A stretch of 64,000 nt of DNA from an uncultured Opitutia bacterium (lineage in GTDB: Bacteria; Verrucomicrobiota; Verrucomicrobiia; Opitutales; Opitutaceae): NCBI GenBank assembly GCA_903881475.1, contig CAIRTK010000064.1, positions 62,001 to 126,000 of the forward strand. The letters run 5' to 3'. Of this stretch, positions 10,184 through 19,799 are shown one piece after another; position 1 is the first letter of the stretch, and the number at the start of each line of letters is the position of its first letter. A model generated the notes under the pieces. It did no database searches, had not been told where the DNA came from, and saw only the letters and a program-made list of their open reading frames with translations. A program made the position numbers and the translations under genes.

Positions 10184-11391
10184 CCCTGCCGCTGATCATC
10201 TATCGTTCGCTGCGCCAGCACGCGCTCTCGACCGTCGTGACGGCGGGCAGCATCGCGCTGGCGTGCGGGTTGCTCATGAGCGTGTGGACGGTCAAGACGC
10301 AGTCCCAAGCGGCCTTCGCCTCGACGGGTTCGGCGTTCGACGCCGTGCTCGGCGCTCGCGGCTCCAAGCTCCAGCTGGTCCTCAACGCGATCTTCCACCT
10401 CGAGGCCTCGCCGGGCAACCTGGCCTACAGCGACTATCTGTTCATCAAGCGCCACCCGGCGGTGAAGACCGCGATCCCGATCGCGGTGGGGGACAACCTG
10501 CGCGGGTACCGGCTGGTGGGAACTCTGCCGGAGCTGTTCACGGACGTGGAGCTTGCCCCCGGAAAGAAGATCACGGTCCAGCCGGGCGGGCGTTTTTTTT
10601 CCGCGGACCCGGCGGCAAAGGAAGCGGTGGCGGGAAGCTTCGCAGCGGAGAAGCTGGGCTTGAAGCCGGGCGATACGTTTCATCCCTTCCACGGCCTGAC
10701 GTACGATGAAAAGAACCAGCATGCGGAAACCTACACGGTGGCCGGCGTGCTGGCGCCAACGAACACCCCGATGGACCGCGTCATCTGGATCCCGCTGCGC
10801 GGACTGCAGACGATGAGCGGGCACGATCCCCGGGCGGCGACGGATGTGAGCGCGGTGCTCGTGCAGCTGCGGGCGCCGACGGCGGGTTTCATGCTCGACC
10901 TGATGTACAACAAGCAGGGCAACCGGCTGACGTTCGCCTATCCGGTGGGGACCATCATCGCGGAGCTGTTCAGCAAGATTTCCTGGTTTGACCGCGTGCT
11001 GGAGCTGGTCGCGTACCTGGTGGCGCTGGTGGCCGCGGGTTCGGTGCTGGCGAGCATTTATAACTCAATGAGCGCGCGGCAGCGGGATCTGGCCATCCTG
11101 CGGGCGCTCGGGGCGAGACGGCGGACGATTTTCGGGGCCGTCGTGAGCGAGGCGGCGGTGATTGGTGTGCTGGGCGCGCTGGCCGGCTATGTCATCTATT
11201 TTGTGCTGCTGGGCGTGGTCACGGGGATCATCCGCGCCCAGACGGGCGTCGTGCTGGAGGTCTGGCGCTGGCAGCCGGTGCTGGGCCTCTGTCCGCTGGC
11301 GATGGTCGCCCTGTGCGCGCTCGGCGGCGTGGTACCGGCGTTCAAGGCTTATCGCACGCCCGTCGCGCAGACACTGGCGCCGGTGTCGTGA
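10180..11391 (+). CDS. ABC transporter permease (FtsX/MacB fold)
   Basis: 403 aa. One N-terminal helix ([19 protein letters not shown]), a ~230-residue extracytoplasmic domain, then three C-terminal helices ([38 protein letters not shown] and [21 protein letters not shown]). The FtsX signature [21 protein letters not shown] lies between the first two of these. This is the MacB/LolC topology. Partner of the ATPase just upstream. Substrate is unknown; lipoprotein transport or macrolide/peptide efflux are the family choices, and no membrane-fusion protein is adjacent. Confidence 0.9.
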   Translation: MTLPLIIYRSLRQHALSTVVTAGSIALACGLLMSVWTVKTQSQAAFASTGSAFDAVLGARGSKLQLVLNAIFHLEASPGNLAYSDYLFIKRHPAVKTAIPIAVGDNLRGYRLVGTLPELFTDVELAPGKKITVQPGGRFFSADPAAKEAVAGSFAAEKLGLKPGDTFHPFHGLTYDEKNQHAETYTVAGVLAPTNTPMDRVIWIPLRGLQTMSGHDPRAATDVSAVLVQLRAPTAGFMLDLMYNKQGNRLTFAYPVGTIIAELFSKISWFDRVLELVAYLVALVAAGSVLASIYNSMSARQRDLAILRALGARRRTIFGAVVSEAAVIGVLGALAGYVIYFVLLGVVTGIIRAQTGVVLEVWRWQPVLGLCPLAMVALCALGGVVPAFKAYRTPVAQTLAPVS

Positions 11392-11429
11392 TCGGTCAGG
11401 GCCGATTTTGACGTCCCGTCTGATTGGCG

Positions 11430-11464
11430 AAAAATAAAAAGGGCGGAGATTTTCGTCTCCGCCC
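11430..11464 (-). terminator. Rho-independent terminator of the TonB receptor gene
   Basis: On the minus strand a 9-bp stem GGGCGGAGA/TCTCCGCCC with a six-base loop is followed by TTTTTATTTTT, 34 bp after the stop codon. Read on the plus strand it lacks a T run, so it is mainly a minus-strand terminator. Confidence 0.85.
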
Positions 11465-11497
11465 CTTGAGGGAGTGCGCTCGCGAGCAAGCGACAGA

Positions 11498-14400
11498 TTA
11501 GAACTTCAGGGTGGTCGTGACGGTCCAGTTTGCGGTGGGAGCCAAGATCGGCACACCGACGCCTCCATCGATATATTTTTTACTGAAGATATTATCGATA
11601 TTGAACTGGCTCACCAGCTTGTAGCCCGCGACCTCGTAAGGATACGAGATCAGGCCCTTCCAGACCAGGAAGTTGGAACTCGTGAGGCCGCCCTCATTCG
11701 GGTTCCAGTCCGCCGAACGGGACGCGATCGAGCGGGAGGCATAACGGGCGCCCAAGCCGAACGACAGGCCGTGGAACGTGCCGGCGGACAGCGTATATTT
11801 GCCGAAGAAGTTGGCCCGATATTCCGGCACATTCTCGATGCGATTGCCGAAGTAGATGTTATAGATGATATTCGTCGAACGCACGGAGGGATCGGCCAGC
11901 GTTTTCGCCGTCCAATACCACGAGGCGTTGGCGAGGAGCTGGAAGCTCCGCACCGGCGTCCAAATGACTTCAGCTTCCGTCCCCTCGATCCGGTTATGGG
12001 CCGTGGACCGCCAGCGGAAGGTGCGCTGGCCGGCCGGAATACCGGCGGTGTTGCCGTAGTTGAGGGAATCGACCGCCTGATGCTGGAGGTCTTCCACCAA
12101 CTGATTGTTACGATCCGCCCGGAACAGGGAGAACGTGCCGACAATCCGGTTGTCATCCAGGGCCACCTTGGCGCCGATTTCGATGTTCTTGCCCACCTCG
12201 TTTGGAGCCAGCGTATTGGCGCCGTCATGAACCTCGGCCGCCGCGGCTTGCGCCAGCGTGGTGATGAGGGTCGTGCCGCCGTTGTAATACTTGAACGGGA
12301 AACCAGCCGGATTCGCCGCGAGGGCCGGATTGACCAGCGTGGCGAACACCGAGGCGCCCGTGGAGTCGACGAAGAGGCCGGTATTGTTGAAGCCGCCAAG
12401 CGGCGTCAGGTTGTTATACCGGAATGTCTGGCTGACCGAGGTGTAGAGATTCACGCCCTTCCTGATTTCGAAGGAGGCGCCGCCCATGTAGGAATTGCCC
12501 TTCTGGGTGAGGAAGTTCCCTAACGCATAGGAGGCGCTGTAGCCATACACCGTCTCGGGATACAGGGTGGTGTTGGTGCCGGCGTACACGGGAGGCGAGA
12601 ACCACGGGAAGTTTCCGGTGAGGGCCTGGCCGGCCTGACGGTAGGTTTCCCGGCGATAACCGCCGAGGACCGTGAGACGATCCGACAGTGCGGTGCCCTG
12701 GTAGTTGAGATACCAGGCATTGTACTGGGTCGGATAACCATCGAGCGGGTTGGCCCAGCCGTCGAACAACTTGGAGTTCGGGGGCTGAACCTGGGCCGCG
12801 GGATCCCAGGTGGTGTAGACCTGCGTCGCGCTCAGGATATTGCCGAAACGATCCTTGAGGACCTGGAGGTTACCCGTGTTGCGGGTCGCATCCCCCGGGG
12901 TGAGGCTCGTGGCGGGGTTCGTCGTCGGGTAGTTGTAACCCGGGACGAGCTTGTAGTCGGGCGTGGCGTTGAGCGGCGTGGCATACTGCTGACGGAAGTT
13001 CTGCAGGGAATAGCCGAACAGGAACTTGCTCTTGACGCCGAAGGCATCGACGCTGGCCACCGCATCGATCTGGTGCGTCCGTGTCTTGCGGTTGTACATG
13101 GTCGCACTCCAGCCGCTGATGGCGCTAAACGTGGTGCCGTCCGCATTGGGATAATTGTTTCCCTCCTGATCGCTGAAGTTGGTCTGGTCCTGCGTCAGGT
13201 TGTAACGGATCGAGAACCAGCTGGACGGGGTCAACTCCAACGCGAACGTCGAGGTGGTCTGGTCGTTCTGATAGAAGGAACCGCGGTTCAGAAAGTTGAA
13301 GTGCTGATCATGAACCCGGTTGCCGTTGAGATCCGTGTAATAGGCGCCCCGCGAGACCGAGGTGTAGAGCGGCAGGAGGGGATCGCCTGCGACCACGCGA
13401 CGATCGGCATTGTAGGCGCCGAGGTTCGCGAAGATCCGGGCTTGGTAGGCTGCGGTCGGATTGGTCGCTCCCGAGACCGCCGTACCGGCCGCGTTGATGA
13501 GCGCCTGCGAAGGAGCGGCATACGCCTGGAACCAGCCGCTGGGGAAGAGCCAGTCGCTGTTGTTGGCGTTGAAACGCTCTTGCAGGTAGATCGTGTTGGC
13601 GCTGAGCTTCAGCTTGCCGTTGGCAAACGGGTCAAACACGACCGACGGCGTGAGGTCGAAGCGCTTCTGGTACTCAAAGGAGCGCTGGCCCTGGCTGTTT
13701 TCCCAACCGGTCACGATGCGAATCGCGGCGGTCTTGGACAGCACGTGGTTTTCATCGATCAGCCCGCGGTTGGTGTTGTCGGAACCAAAGGTGTAGCTGA
13801 TTTCCGTCGGGAGCTTGCCGAGGCTGGCGGTCTTGGTGATGTAGTTGATCACACCGCCGGGATAGCCCTGGCCGAAGAAGATCGCGGCGGGTCCCTTGAT
13901 GATTTCAACCCGGTCCGTGTTATCGACGTTGAACTTCGTCGAATAGAGGAACACGCCGTCACGCAGGATGATGTTCACCGGGAATCCGCGGATCGTGAAG
14001 GTGCCCTGCGGGGTGGGATTGTTGGACGGACGCGTGACATTGAACCGCGGGTCACCCGACGTTCCGGCGGTGAAGCCGAGGATGTCGGTGAGGCTGCGCA
14101 TGCCGGTGTCCCGGATGAACTCCGAGCTCACCACGGAAACGGACATCGGGATCTTCTGGATCTCCATGCCGATGCGGGTGGCCGTGGCGGAATTGGTCCG
14201 CAGGTAGCCATTATCCTTGTCGCTGGAGACTTCGTAAGGTGTGAGCAGGGTCACGCCCTCATCGGTCGCGAGCTGGCCGGTGCCGACCGGGGGTTTGGCC
14301 GCAACCGGGGCCGTCGCACCAGCGGTCGGAGCCGTGGCATTCGGACCCTCGTATTGGGCGAGCCGCTGCTCGAGTGCGGCGACCTCGTCCTGGAGTTTCT

Positions 14401-14518
14401 GCATATCATCCGCGCTTGCAGCCCGGAGTGCAGGATTAACAACCGCGGCCAACGCGGCCAAACAGGCAACCAGATACTTTCTGGTCCTGTGTAGTGGATA
14501 GCTGATTTCTGATTTCAT
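11498..14518 (-). CDS. TonB-dependent outer-membrane receptor
   Basis: 1006 aa. Signal peptide (YLVACLAALAAVVNPALRAAS), a short coiled coil (DDMQKLQDEVAALEQRLAQYE), a Pro/Ala linker, then the plug with IPMSVSVVSSEFIRDTGM and VEIIKGPAAIFFGQGYPGGV, and a 22-strand barrel ending in the aromatic signature VTTTLKF. The N-terminal coiled coil and the wording of the plug are typical of the expanded receptor families of Opitutaceae. Automatic pipelines often call these siderophore receptors. The adjacent LacI regulator, sugar isomerase-like gene and glycan operon make oligosaccharide uptake at least as likely (inference). Confidence 0.93.
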   Translation of the reverse strand: MKSEISYPLHRTRKYLVACLAALAAVVNPALRAASADDMQKLQDEVAALEQRLAQYEGPNATAPTAGATAPVAAKPPVGTGQLATDEGVTLLTPYEVSSDKDNGYLRTNSATATRIGMEIQKIPMSVSVVSSEFIRDTGMRSLTDILGFTAGTSGDPRFNVTRPSNNPTPQGTFTIRGFPVNIILRDGVFLYSTKFNVDNTDRVEIIKGPAAIFFGQGYPGGVINYITKTASLGKLPTEISYTFGSDNTNRGLIDENHVLSKTAAIRIVTGWENSQGQRSFEYQKRFDLTPSVVFDPFANGKLKLSANTIYLQERFNANNSDWLFPSGWFQAYAAPSQALINAAGTAVSGATNPTAAYQARIFANLGAYNADRRVVAGDPLLPLYTSVSRGAYYTDLNGNRVHDQHFNFLNRGSFYQNDQTTSTFALELTPSSWFSIRYNLTQDQTNFSDQEGNNYPNADGTTFSAISGWSATMYNRKTRTHQIDAVASVDAFGVKSKFLFGYSLQNFRQQYATPLNATPDYKLVPGYNYPTTNPATSLTPGDATRNTGNLQVLKDRFGNILSATQVYTTWDPAAQVQPPNSKLFDGWANPLDGYPTQYNAWYLNYQGTALSDRLTVLGGYRRETYRQAGQALTGNFPWFSPPVYAGTNTTLYPETVYGYSASYALGNFLTQKGNSYMGGASFEIRKGVNLYTSVSQTFRYNNLTPLGGFNNTGLFVDSTGASVFATLVNPALAANPAGFPFKYYNGGTTLITTLAQAAAAEVHDGANTLAPNEVGKNIEIGAKVALDDNRIVGTFSLFRADRNNQLVEDLQHQAVDSLNYGNTAGIPAGQRTFRWRSTAHNRIEGTEAEVIWTPVRSFQLLANASWYWTAKTLADPSVRSTNIIYNIYFGNRIENVPEYRANFFGKYTLSAGTFHGLSFGLGARYASRSIASRSADWNPNEGGLTSSNFLVWKGLISYPYEVAGYKLVSQFNIDNIFSKKYIDGGVGVPILAPTANWTVTTTLKF

Positions 14519-14541
14519 TTCTTGTGGGGGGTGGTTTGTAG

Positions 14542-14620
14542 TTTCCGGTTTCGGGCGCGTGTGAATGCGCCCAAAACCGGGAAAGTAAAAACTGTAAAGA
14601 ACGCGCAGTCGCAGACTGCG
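14542..14620. promoter_or_regulatory. Two inverted repeats upstream of the TonB receptor gene
   Basis: A long hairpin (TTTCCGGTTTCGGGCGC at 14542-14558 against GCGCCCAAAACCGGGAAA at 14567-14584) lies 24-66 bp before the receptor start codon. A compact palindrome GCAGTC-GCA-GACTGC lies further upstream at 14605-14619. The first may be an RNA structure in the leader, the second a protein operator, perhaps for the adjacent LacI protein. No T run follows the large hairpin, so it is not a standard terminator for lacI. Confidence 0.45.
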
Positions 14621-14721
14621 TAGGTGGGGGGGAGACAGACCCGGGGGGAGGTCAGTCGGAAACTGAGGAAAGAGCCCGAGAGTACTTTAGCAAGCGAGTC
14701 TTTTGACTCCTTGATGAAATT

Positions 14722-15762
14722 TCAGGCGATCAGCTGCTTGGATCCGGCCATGGTCACGAGCGTCGGGGCAATGGTGATACCGACGCGCCCGATGGCCTGC
14801 GGGTTTTCGATCCGCCAGACCAGGTGATCGACAACTTTGCGCACCAAAGTGGGGAGGTTGATGTCGAGCGCAGCCGGCAGATGGTCGAGATTATGGTAGA
14901 TGACCGGATTATAATTTCCCAGCACGGCCTCAAAATCACGTTCCGATTTCAGACCGGCCTGTCGCATCGAGCGAAAGAATGAGCCGCAGAAATGATCCAC
15001 GGGCATGTAGAGTCCGGTCGGGCGGGGCGTGGCCTGCATCATCCGGCGGACCAGGGTGTCGCTCTCCTCGTGCACCGGCGCGATTTCGAGATAACTGGTG
15101 CCCGGCCGGGTTTTGCCAAAAATGTGGTGCACAGTCAGGCCGAGTTCCTTGGCCCGTTCGGAGAATGATTTGGCGCGCCAGGCCACCGCCGAGTAGGCGG
15201 GATCCGTCGAAATCACGCCGAGGGTCTTGTGGCCGCGGCTGTGCAGGAAATCCGCGGCGAGCCGGCCGTTGAGGTCGTTGTCCGGTTCGACATAATCGCC
15301 GGTAAAACCGACAGTCCGCCGGGTCATGAACCAGACATAGGGCAGGGAAACCAGCTTCTGCATGCAGGCGGCCGAGGGTTCCATGCCTTGGATGATGACG
15401 CCGTCCACCTGGCGCTCGGCCAGCACGCGGGGCAGATCCTCGGGCGTGTCCGAAAACAGCACGCTCAGTTCGATGCGCTGCCGTTCGTTGGACGGCTGAA
15501 TGTGCAGCAATTGGTCCTGAAACCAGTTGTGGGTGGAGGTTTTCTTCGCGCCCACGAACCAGACGGCGATCTTCTTGGGCGTGGCGAGGCGCGACTTCGG
15601 CCCGCGGCGCCGGTGCAGGGGTGTGGGCACATAGTTGACCGCGGTCATCACCGCCTGTACGCGGGCTAGCCGGTCGGGTGCAACCAGATGCGGCTGATTG
15701 ATGACGCGGGAGACAGTGGCAGGGGAGACCTTGGCCCGTTGGGCGATATCGGCAATGAGCAT
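14722..15762 (-). CDS. LacI-family transcriptional regulator
   Basis: 346 aa. N-terminal LacI HTH (LIADIAQRAKVSPATVSRVI) and hinge region, followed by a periplasmic-binding-protein-like sensor domain from about residue 60 (VDGVIIQGMEPSAACMQKLV). It sits between the TonB receptor and the sugar isomerase-like gene, all on the minus strand, and very probably controls one or both in response to a sugar. A TTTCAGA-N7-TCTGAAA palindrome 23 bp upstream of its start may be its own operator. Confidence 0.92.
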   Translation of the reverse strand: MLIADIAQRAKVSPATVSRVINQPHLVAPDRLARVQAVMTAVNYVPTPLHRRRGPKSRLATPKKIAVWFVGAKKTSTHNWFQDQLLHIQPSNERQRIELSVLFSDTPEDLPRVLAERQVDGVIIQGMEPSAACMQKLVSLPYVWFMTRRTVGFTGDYVEPDNDLNGRLAADFLHSRGHKTLGVISTDPAYSAVAWRAKSFSERAKELGLTVHHIFGKTRPGTSYLEIAPVHEESDTLVRRMMQATPRPTGLYMPVDHFCGSFFRSMRQAGLKSERDFEAVLGNYNPVIYHNLDHLPAALDINLPTLVRKVVDHLVWRIENPQAIGRVGITIAPTLVTMAGSKQLIA

Positions 15763-15784
15763 GACGGGGGGTAAGCCGTGAAAG

Positions 15785-15805
15785 TTTCAGAAAACAACTC
15801 TGAAA
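15785..15805. promoter_or_regulatory. Palindrome upstream of lacI-type gene
   Basis: TTTCAGA - AAACAAC - TCTGAAA, 23 bp upstream of the regulator's start codon. TTCAG(A/G)(A/G)AAA recurs nearby at about 15829 and, as TTTCAGGGAAAA, between the isomerase-like gene and toroid gene A (about 16743). This fits a shared regulator, but no binding data exist. Confidence 0.4.
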
Positions 15806-15865
15806 ATCAGGCGCCTCCGTCAAGTAGTATTCAGAAAATGGCCGGTCCGGCCGGCCTGCACCCCG

Positions 15866-16732
15866 CTACCGCTTTTTAGCGCGGCGGAGAGCCCGCTGCC
15901 AGGCGCCGGCGTATTCTTTGCGTGCGCGGATGGCATCCCGCCAGGGCAGGGGATTCGTGCTCACATGGTAGCCGTGGCTCATGCCCAGTTCGGGACACGT
16001 CCAGAGTTCGCCACGCGGTTCCGGACCCTGGAGCCAGAGGGTGAAGAGGTCCTCGACAAACGCCAGGTAATCCTTGAATTCCGGGGTGAGCTTTCCACGG
16101 CCATTGGTCACGGGAATCTGGCAATGCTGGCTGTTGAACGGCCGCAGGTGAAAGAGGTGGGATTGCTGGATGAGCTTGGGCCACGCCAGCAGACGGGCGG
16201 AGTAGAACTGGGGCAAGATGTGCTTGGAGACGGCGAAGTGGGAGTGATCCCAAGTCACGGGCATGAGCCGGCCCGTGGCCCGCTGGAAAAGCCGGGCGAT
16301 TTCATCGAATTTCTCCGGGGTCTCGGTTGCGGTGTCGCGGTGGGTTTCGATGTGCACGGCGACCCCGAGTTCGTCGGACATCCGGATCAGCTTGACGGCC
16401 AGTTTGGCCGCCACCGCCGGCGGCGTGTCATGGTCGAGCAACTGCACGTTCATGTAGTGGCCGCCGAGGTCGCGCTGGGCGATGATTTGCTTGCGCGCCT
16501 TGACCACGTTGGAGCCGTCGAACCCGCCCATCATCACCAGCCCCAGTTTCTTCGCGATGGCCTGCGCTTCCGGGTTGATGTACGTGGCCACGCCGTCGAA
16601 TCCGGCGGCCTTGATCGCCTTCATTTTACGCTCCAGCGACCATTCGCGCTTCGCGCTGGGATAGTGCACCATCGACCACGGGGTGGCGCATTGAATGAGG
16701 CGGGGAGGGGCGTTCTTTTTCGGAGTTTTCAT
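15866..16732 (-). CDS. Sugar phosphate isomerase/epimerase-like TIM barrel
   Basis: 288 aa, starting at MKTPKKNAPPRLIQCATPW. The 1099-aa ORF in the track runs far upstream through the opposite strand of two real genes and is an artefact of high GC. The protein has the xylose-isomerase-like barrel (AP endonuclease family 2 fold): MKAIKAAGFDGVATYINPE, VHIETHRDTATETPE (candidate metal-binding Glu/His) and PVTWDHSHFAVSKH (metal-binding Asp/His). Activity is likely isomerisation or epimerisation of a keto sugar, but substrate is unknown. It diverges from the first gene of the glycan operon across 90 bp. Confidence 0.85.
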   Translation of the reverse strand: MKTPKKNAPPRLIQCATPWSMVHYPSAKREWSLERKMKAIKAAGFDGVATYINPEAQAIAKKLGLVMMGGFDGSNVVKARKQIIAQRDLGGHYMNVQLLDHDTPPAVAAKLAVKLIRMSDELGVAVHIETHRDTATETPEKFDEIARLFQRATGRLMPVTWDHSHFAVSKHILPQFYSARLLAWPKLIQQSHLFHLRPFNSQHCQIPVTNGRGKLTPEFKDYLAFVEDLFTLWLQGPEPRGELWTCPELGMSHGYHVSTNPLPWRDAIRARKEYAGAWQRALRRAKKR

Positions 16733-16822
16733 GGGGTGAAATTTCAGGGAAAATGCTGATTGAAATGCTGAATGAAGCAGATTCATGCTGAACACCCTCT
16801 CCCGCTCGATACAATCCCATTT

Positions 16823-18769
16823 ATGGTCTCCCAACTGGCAAACCGCCGTGGCTTTTTGGTTTTGATGCTGGTCATGGCGCAGGGAGCGGCGGGGTGGGCG
16901 CAGAGCCAGCAAAGCGCTTGCGCAGTATCGCTTACGGATGCGGACATCACCCGCCGGTTCTTGGAGCGGAGGGAGGCGGTCCTCGCGCAGGCGATCGGCA
17001 CGATCGACCCGGCGGACCCAACCAAGGGAGGCTATCTCGAGGTGGCGGCGGCCCTGCAAAAAGGCGTGAAGCGCGAGGCGGCGCTCGCGCGCCTCGCGGT
17101 GATCAACCGGCCAACGCCCAACGCCAACATGTTCTGGGCGTACCCCATGGCCGCGGTGATGACCGCGGGGCGCGCGGGCCTGGATGACAAGGCCTGGGCG
17201 CGCATCCAAGAGTTGTGGCGGACCTATTGGCCGAACCGCGGCGACACGGAGAACCACTGGGCAATGTCGTACGCCAGTCTCTACCTTGCAGCACAGACCT
17301 GCCCGGAGGCGGGCCCCGGGCAGTGGTTCAACGGCCGCTCCTCCGCGGAGAACCTCGCCGAGGCGAAGGCTTACCTTGAACATTGGATGTGGGTGACCAC
17401 CAATTTCGGCCAGGGCGAGTACGACTCGCCGAGCTACATCCAGGAGTACCTCATCCCGATGGGCCTGCTTGCGGGCTGGGCCAAGGATGAAGTGCTCCGC
17501 CAGAAAGCCCGCATGATGCTCGACTACCTCATCTATGACTATGCGGTCGAGAGCGTGGAGGGAAATTACGGCGGTGCGCATAGCCGCGTGTATCCGAGGC
17601 AGATCGTCGCGCCCGGCCAGGCCCCCATTGCGGCCATCAGCTGGCTGCTGTTCGGTTACCACCAGCAGGCGGGCGACCCGGCGAACACAATCCTGGCGAT
17701 GAGCGGCTATGTTCCGCCGCCCATTCTCGAGCGCATTGCGCGTGACGAGGTCCACCGGCCCTACGTGGAGCGGGAGCTCAAGCGCACCCGCTGGCGCATG
17801 CGCAACGCCGGGCCCCACTCCTTCGTCATCGGCGACAAGCGCACGGTCCCGGTTTATAAATACAGCTACGTCGACCGCGACTTCGTGCTTGGCTCGACCC
17901 AGGGTGGGCTGCTCCAGCCCATCCAGCAGCAGACCTGGAGCCTCGACTGGCGCTCGGACAAACCGGTGGCCACGGCCGCCAACACCTTCTTCGGCACGCA
18001 GCCCTATTCGTCGCCGTACGAGGGCACGATGTTCTTCGGCGGTGACTGGGACACGGTCTCCGACCTGATCGCGCGCTCCAAGGCGGACTACGATTCCGAG
18101 GACAAGCTGCCCGGTGGCTCGCCCTACGAGCAGGTCTTCCAGCAGGGCGCGGCACTCATCGCGCTCTATGACATGCCGGCGGGCAACCGCTTCAGTCACG
18201 TGACAACGTTCTTCTCGCGCGACCTTGAGCACACCACCGAGGACCCTTCCGGCTGGATCTTCGCGCAGGGCGGCCCGGTCTATATTGCGTACCGGCCGTT
18301 TGCCGCCGGCGTCTGGAAGCCCAACGACTGGACCCACTTGCTCGGCAACGACGCCAAGGGCTTCATCGGCTCCGGCTTTGCGCAGTGGGGCCTCGGCAGC
18401 CGGTGCTACGTGAGCGACGCCCTGCGCAACGGCTATGTCGTGCAGGTGGCCCCGGTCCGCGCCTATGCGTCGTTCGCGGCCTTCCAGGCGGCGGTCCGGT
18501 CGCTGCCCCTCACGTTCTCGACCCAGGCCGCGCCCGAGGCCACCTTCACCACGCTTGATGGCAGCGTGCTCCACGTGCGCTACGACGAGCCGCCCACGGT
18601 CAACGGCGCGACGCCGGATTACGACCACTGGCCGCTCTTCGACAGCCCGTTTGCCCATGAGGAACGGGGTAGCCAGCGCCTGGAAATCCGCCAGGGCGGA
18701 GAGCGTTACCTCCTCGATTTCACCAAGCCGCTCATCCAGGAAACCGCCGTGTCCTGTCCCCAGCCATGA
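16823..18769 (+). CDS. Secreted alpha/alpha-toroid protein A (heparinase-like, candidate polysaccharide lyase)
   Basis: 648 aa from ATG 16823, which begins the signal peptide (GFLVLMLVMAQGAAGWAQ). No named family recognised. It is homologous over its whole length to 25539-27449 and 28520-30406. Shared blocks are RGDTENHWAMSYASLYLAAQ, GRSSAENLAEAKAYLEHWM, GQGEYDSPSYIQEYLIP, RTRWRMRNAGP and PYEQVFQQGAALIALYDMP. The first half looks like a helical toroid and the second like a beta-sandwich, as in heparinase II/III-type lyases. The adjacent Asn-His and a Tyr ~55 residues later mimic the PL17-type catalytic layout. Copy A has Gln (IQQQTW, GTQPY) where B and C have His (IQTHVW, MHPY/LHPY). Its stop overlaps the next start (ATGA). 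Confidence 0.6.
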   Translation: MVSQLANRRGFLVLMLVMAQGAAGWAQSQQSACAVSLTDADITRRFLERREAVLAQAIGTIDPADPTKGGYLEVAAALQKGVKREAALARLAVINRPTPNANMFWAYPMAAVMTAGRAGLDDKAWARIQELWRTYWPNRGDTENHWAMSYASLYLAAQTCPEAGPGQWFNGRSSAENLAEAKAYLEHWMWVTTNFGQGEYDSPSYIQEYLIPMGLLAGWAKDEVLRQKARMMLDYLIYDYAVESVEGNYGGAHSRVYPRQIVAPGQAPIAAISWLLFGYHQQAGDPANTILAMSGYVPPPILERIARDEVHRPYVERELKRTRWRMRNAGPHSFVIGDKRTVPVYKYSYVDRDFVLGSTQGGLLQPIQQQTWSLDWRSDKPVATAANTFFGTQPYSSPYEGTMFFGGDWDTVSDLIARSKADYDSEDKLPGGSPYEQVFQQGAALIALYDMPAGNRFSHVTTFFSRDLEHTTEDPSGWIFAQGGPVYIAYRPFAAGVWKPNDWTHLLGNDAKGFIGSGFAQWGLGSRCYVSDALRNGYVVQVAPVRAYASFAAFQAAVRSLPLTFSTQAAPEATFTTLDGSVLHVRYDEPPTVNGATPDYDHWPLFDSPFAHEERGSQRLEIRQGGERYLLDFTKPLIQETAVSCPQP

Positions 18770-19776
18770 AATCCCCGGCCGCCTTCTTCCTTGCCTTGCT
18801 GCTCGCCGGCGTGTCGAGCCTGGCGGCCGACACCCCACCGGCCCACCGCCTATACGCGGCGGTTGCGATGACCAAGGCGCAGAAAAACAGCGCGACGCCG
18901 ACGGACTCCGGGCTCTACCAGCGCGATGAGCACGGCGAGTGGTCCTACTTCGGCCCGCGTGTGCTGGGCATCGCCAGCCTGGCCGTCCAGCCCGGCAGCC
19001 ATGGCCAGGTGATCCTGGTCGCGATCGCCGACGGCGTGCTCCGCAGCATGGACGGCGGCCGGACCTGGCGGAAGACCACCGGCTGGGACGTGGCCGATGT
19101 GCGCTCGTTCGCCTTTGATCCCGCTGACGCGAACCGGGTGTATGCGTCCACTTGCTGGGGGCCATTGCGCTCCACCGATGGCGGGGCTACGTGGAGCCTC
19201 GCCCAGGCGGGCCTGACCCAGCTCTACTGCCAAGCCGTCGCGGCCGACGCGGAAAAGCCCGGTCGCGTGCTGCTCGGAACCGAGGACGGCATCTACCGCT
19301 CCACGGACGCGGCGAAGACCTGGGCCCGCACGGAATTTCCGCCCGTCTCGGTGCTGCGCATCGCCCAAAGCCCAGCCGACCCGCACCTCCTGCTCGCCGG
19401 GACGCAGGGCCGCGGGGCGTGGCTGTCCCGCGACAGCGGCGCGACCTGGACCGCGGTCGATCCGGCCACCGGCACATCGAACCTTTATGCCGCGGCCCTC
19501 GATCCGCGTGACGTACACCGGCTGGCAGTGGGCGGTTGGGGCGTGGGCGTGCGGGTCTCGGCCGATGGCGGCGCGACCTGGACCGACCGCACGGCGGGCC
19601 TGCCGGTGAAGAACATCTTCGTGCTGGCCTTCGACCCGGACGTGCCGGGCCGCCTGCTGGCGTCGACCTTCGAGGAAGGCACGTTCTATACGGACGATTT
19701 CGGCCGGACCTGGCATTCCGCCGGCCTGGACGGCGCCTATGTTTTCGACCTGATCTTTGTCCCGACCGCGCGCTGA
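18766..19776 (+). CDS. Secreted six-Asp-box beta-propeller protein A
   Basis: 336 aa with signal peptide (AFFLALLLAGVSSLAA). Six Asp-box motifs (SMDGGRTW, STDGGATW, STDAAKTW, SRDSGATW, SADGGATW, TDDFGRTW) spaced 40-60 residues apart indicate a BNR/sortilin-like propeller. The protein ends in a DDFGRTW...FVP block also seen in copies B and C. Sialidase-type catalytic residues (Arg triad) are not evident, so a glycan-binding or partner role is as likely as catalysis. The start overlaps the stop of toroid A by 4 bp, so the two are co-translated. Confidence 0.8.
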   Translation: MKSPAAFFLALLLAGVSSLAADTPPAHRLYAAVAMTKAQKNSATPTDSGLYQRDEHGEWSYFGPRVLGIASLAVQPGSHGQVILVAIADGVLRSMDGGRTWRKTTGWDVADVRSFAFDPADANRVYASTCWGPLRSTDGGATWSLAQAGLTQLYCQAVAADAEKPGRVLLGTEDGIYRSTDAAKTWARTEFPPVSVLRIAQSPADPHLLLAGTQGRGAWLSRDSGATWTAVDPATGTSNLYAAALDPRDVHRLAVGGWGVGVRVSADGGATWTDRTAGLPVKNIFVLAFDPDVPGRLLASTFEEGTFYTDDFGRTWHSAGLDGAYVFDLIFVPTAR

Positions 19777-19799
19777 GCCACGCCTCCCTCCTTTTCCCC

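Noticed and set aside
11498-14518. TonB receptor as a siderophore receptor
   Set aside because: Common automatic label, but no iron-uptake or siderophore genes are near, while sugar genes are.
15866-19165. 1099-aa minus-strand ORF
   Set aside because: Only the last 288 codons are a real gene (isomerase-like barrel, start 16732); the rest is antisense to toroid A and propeller A.
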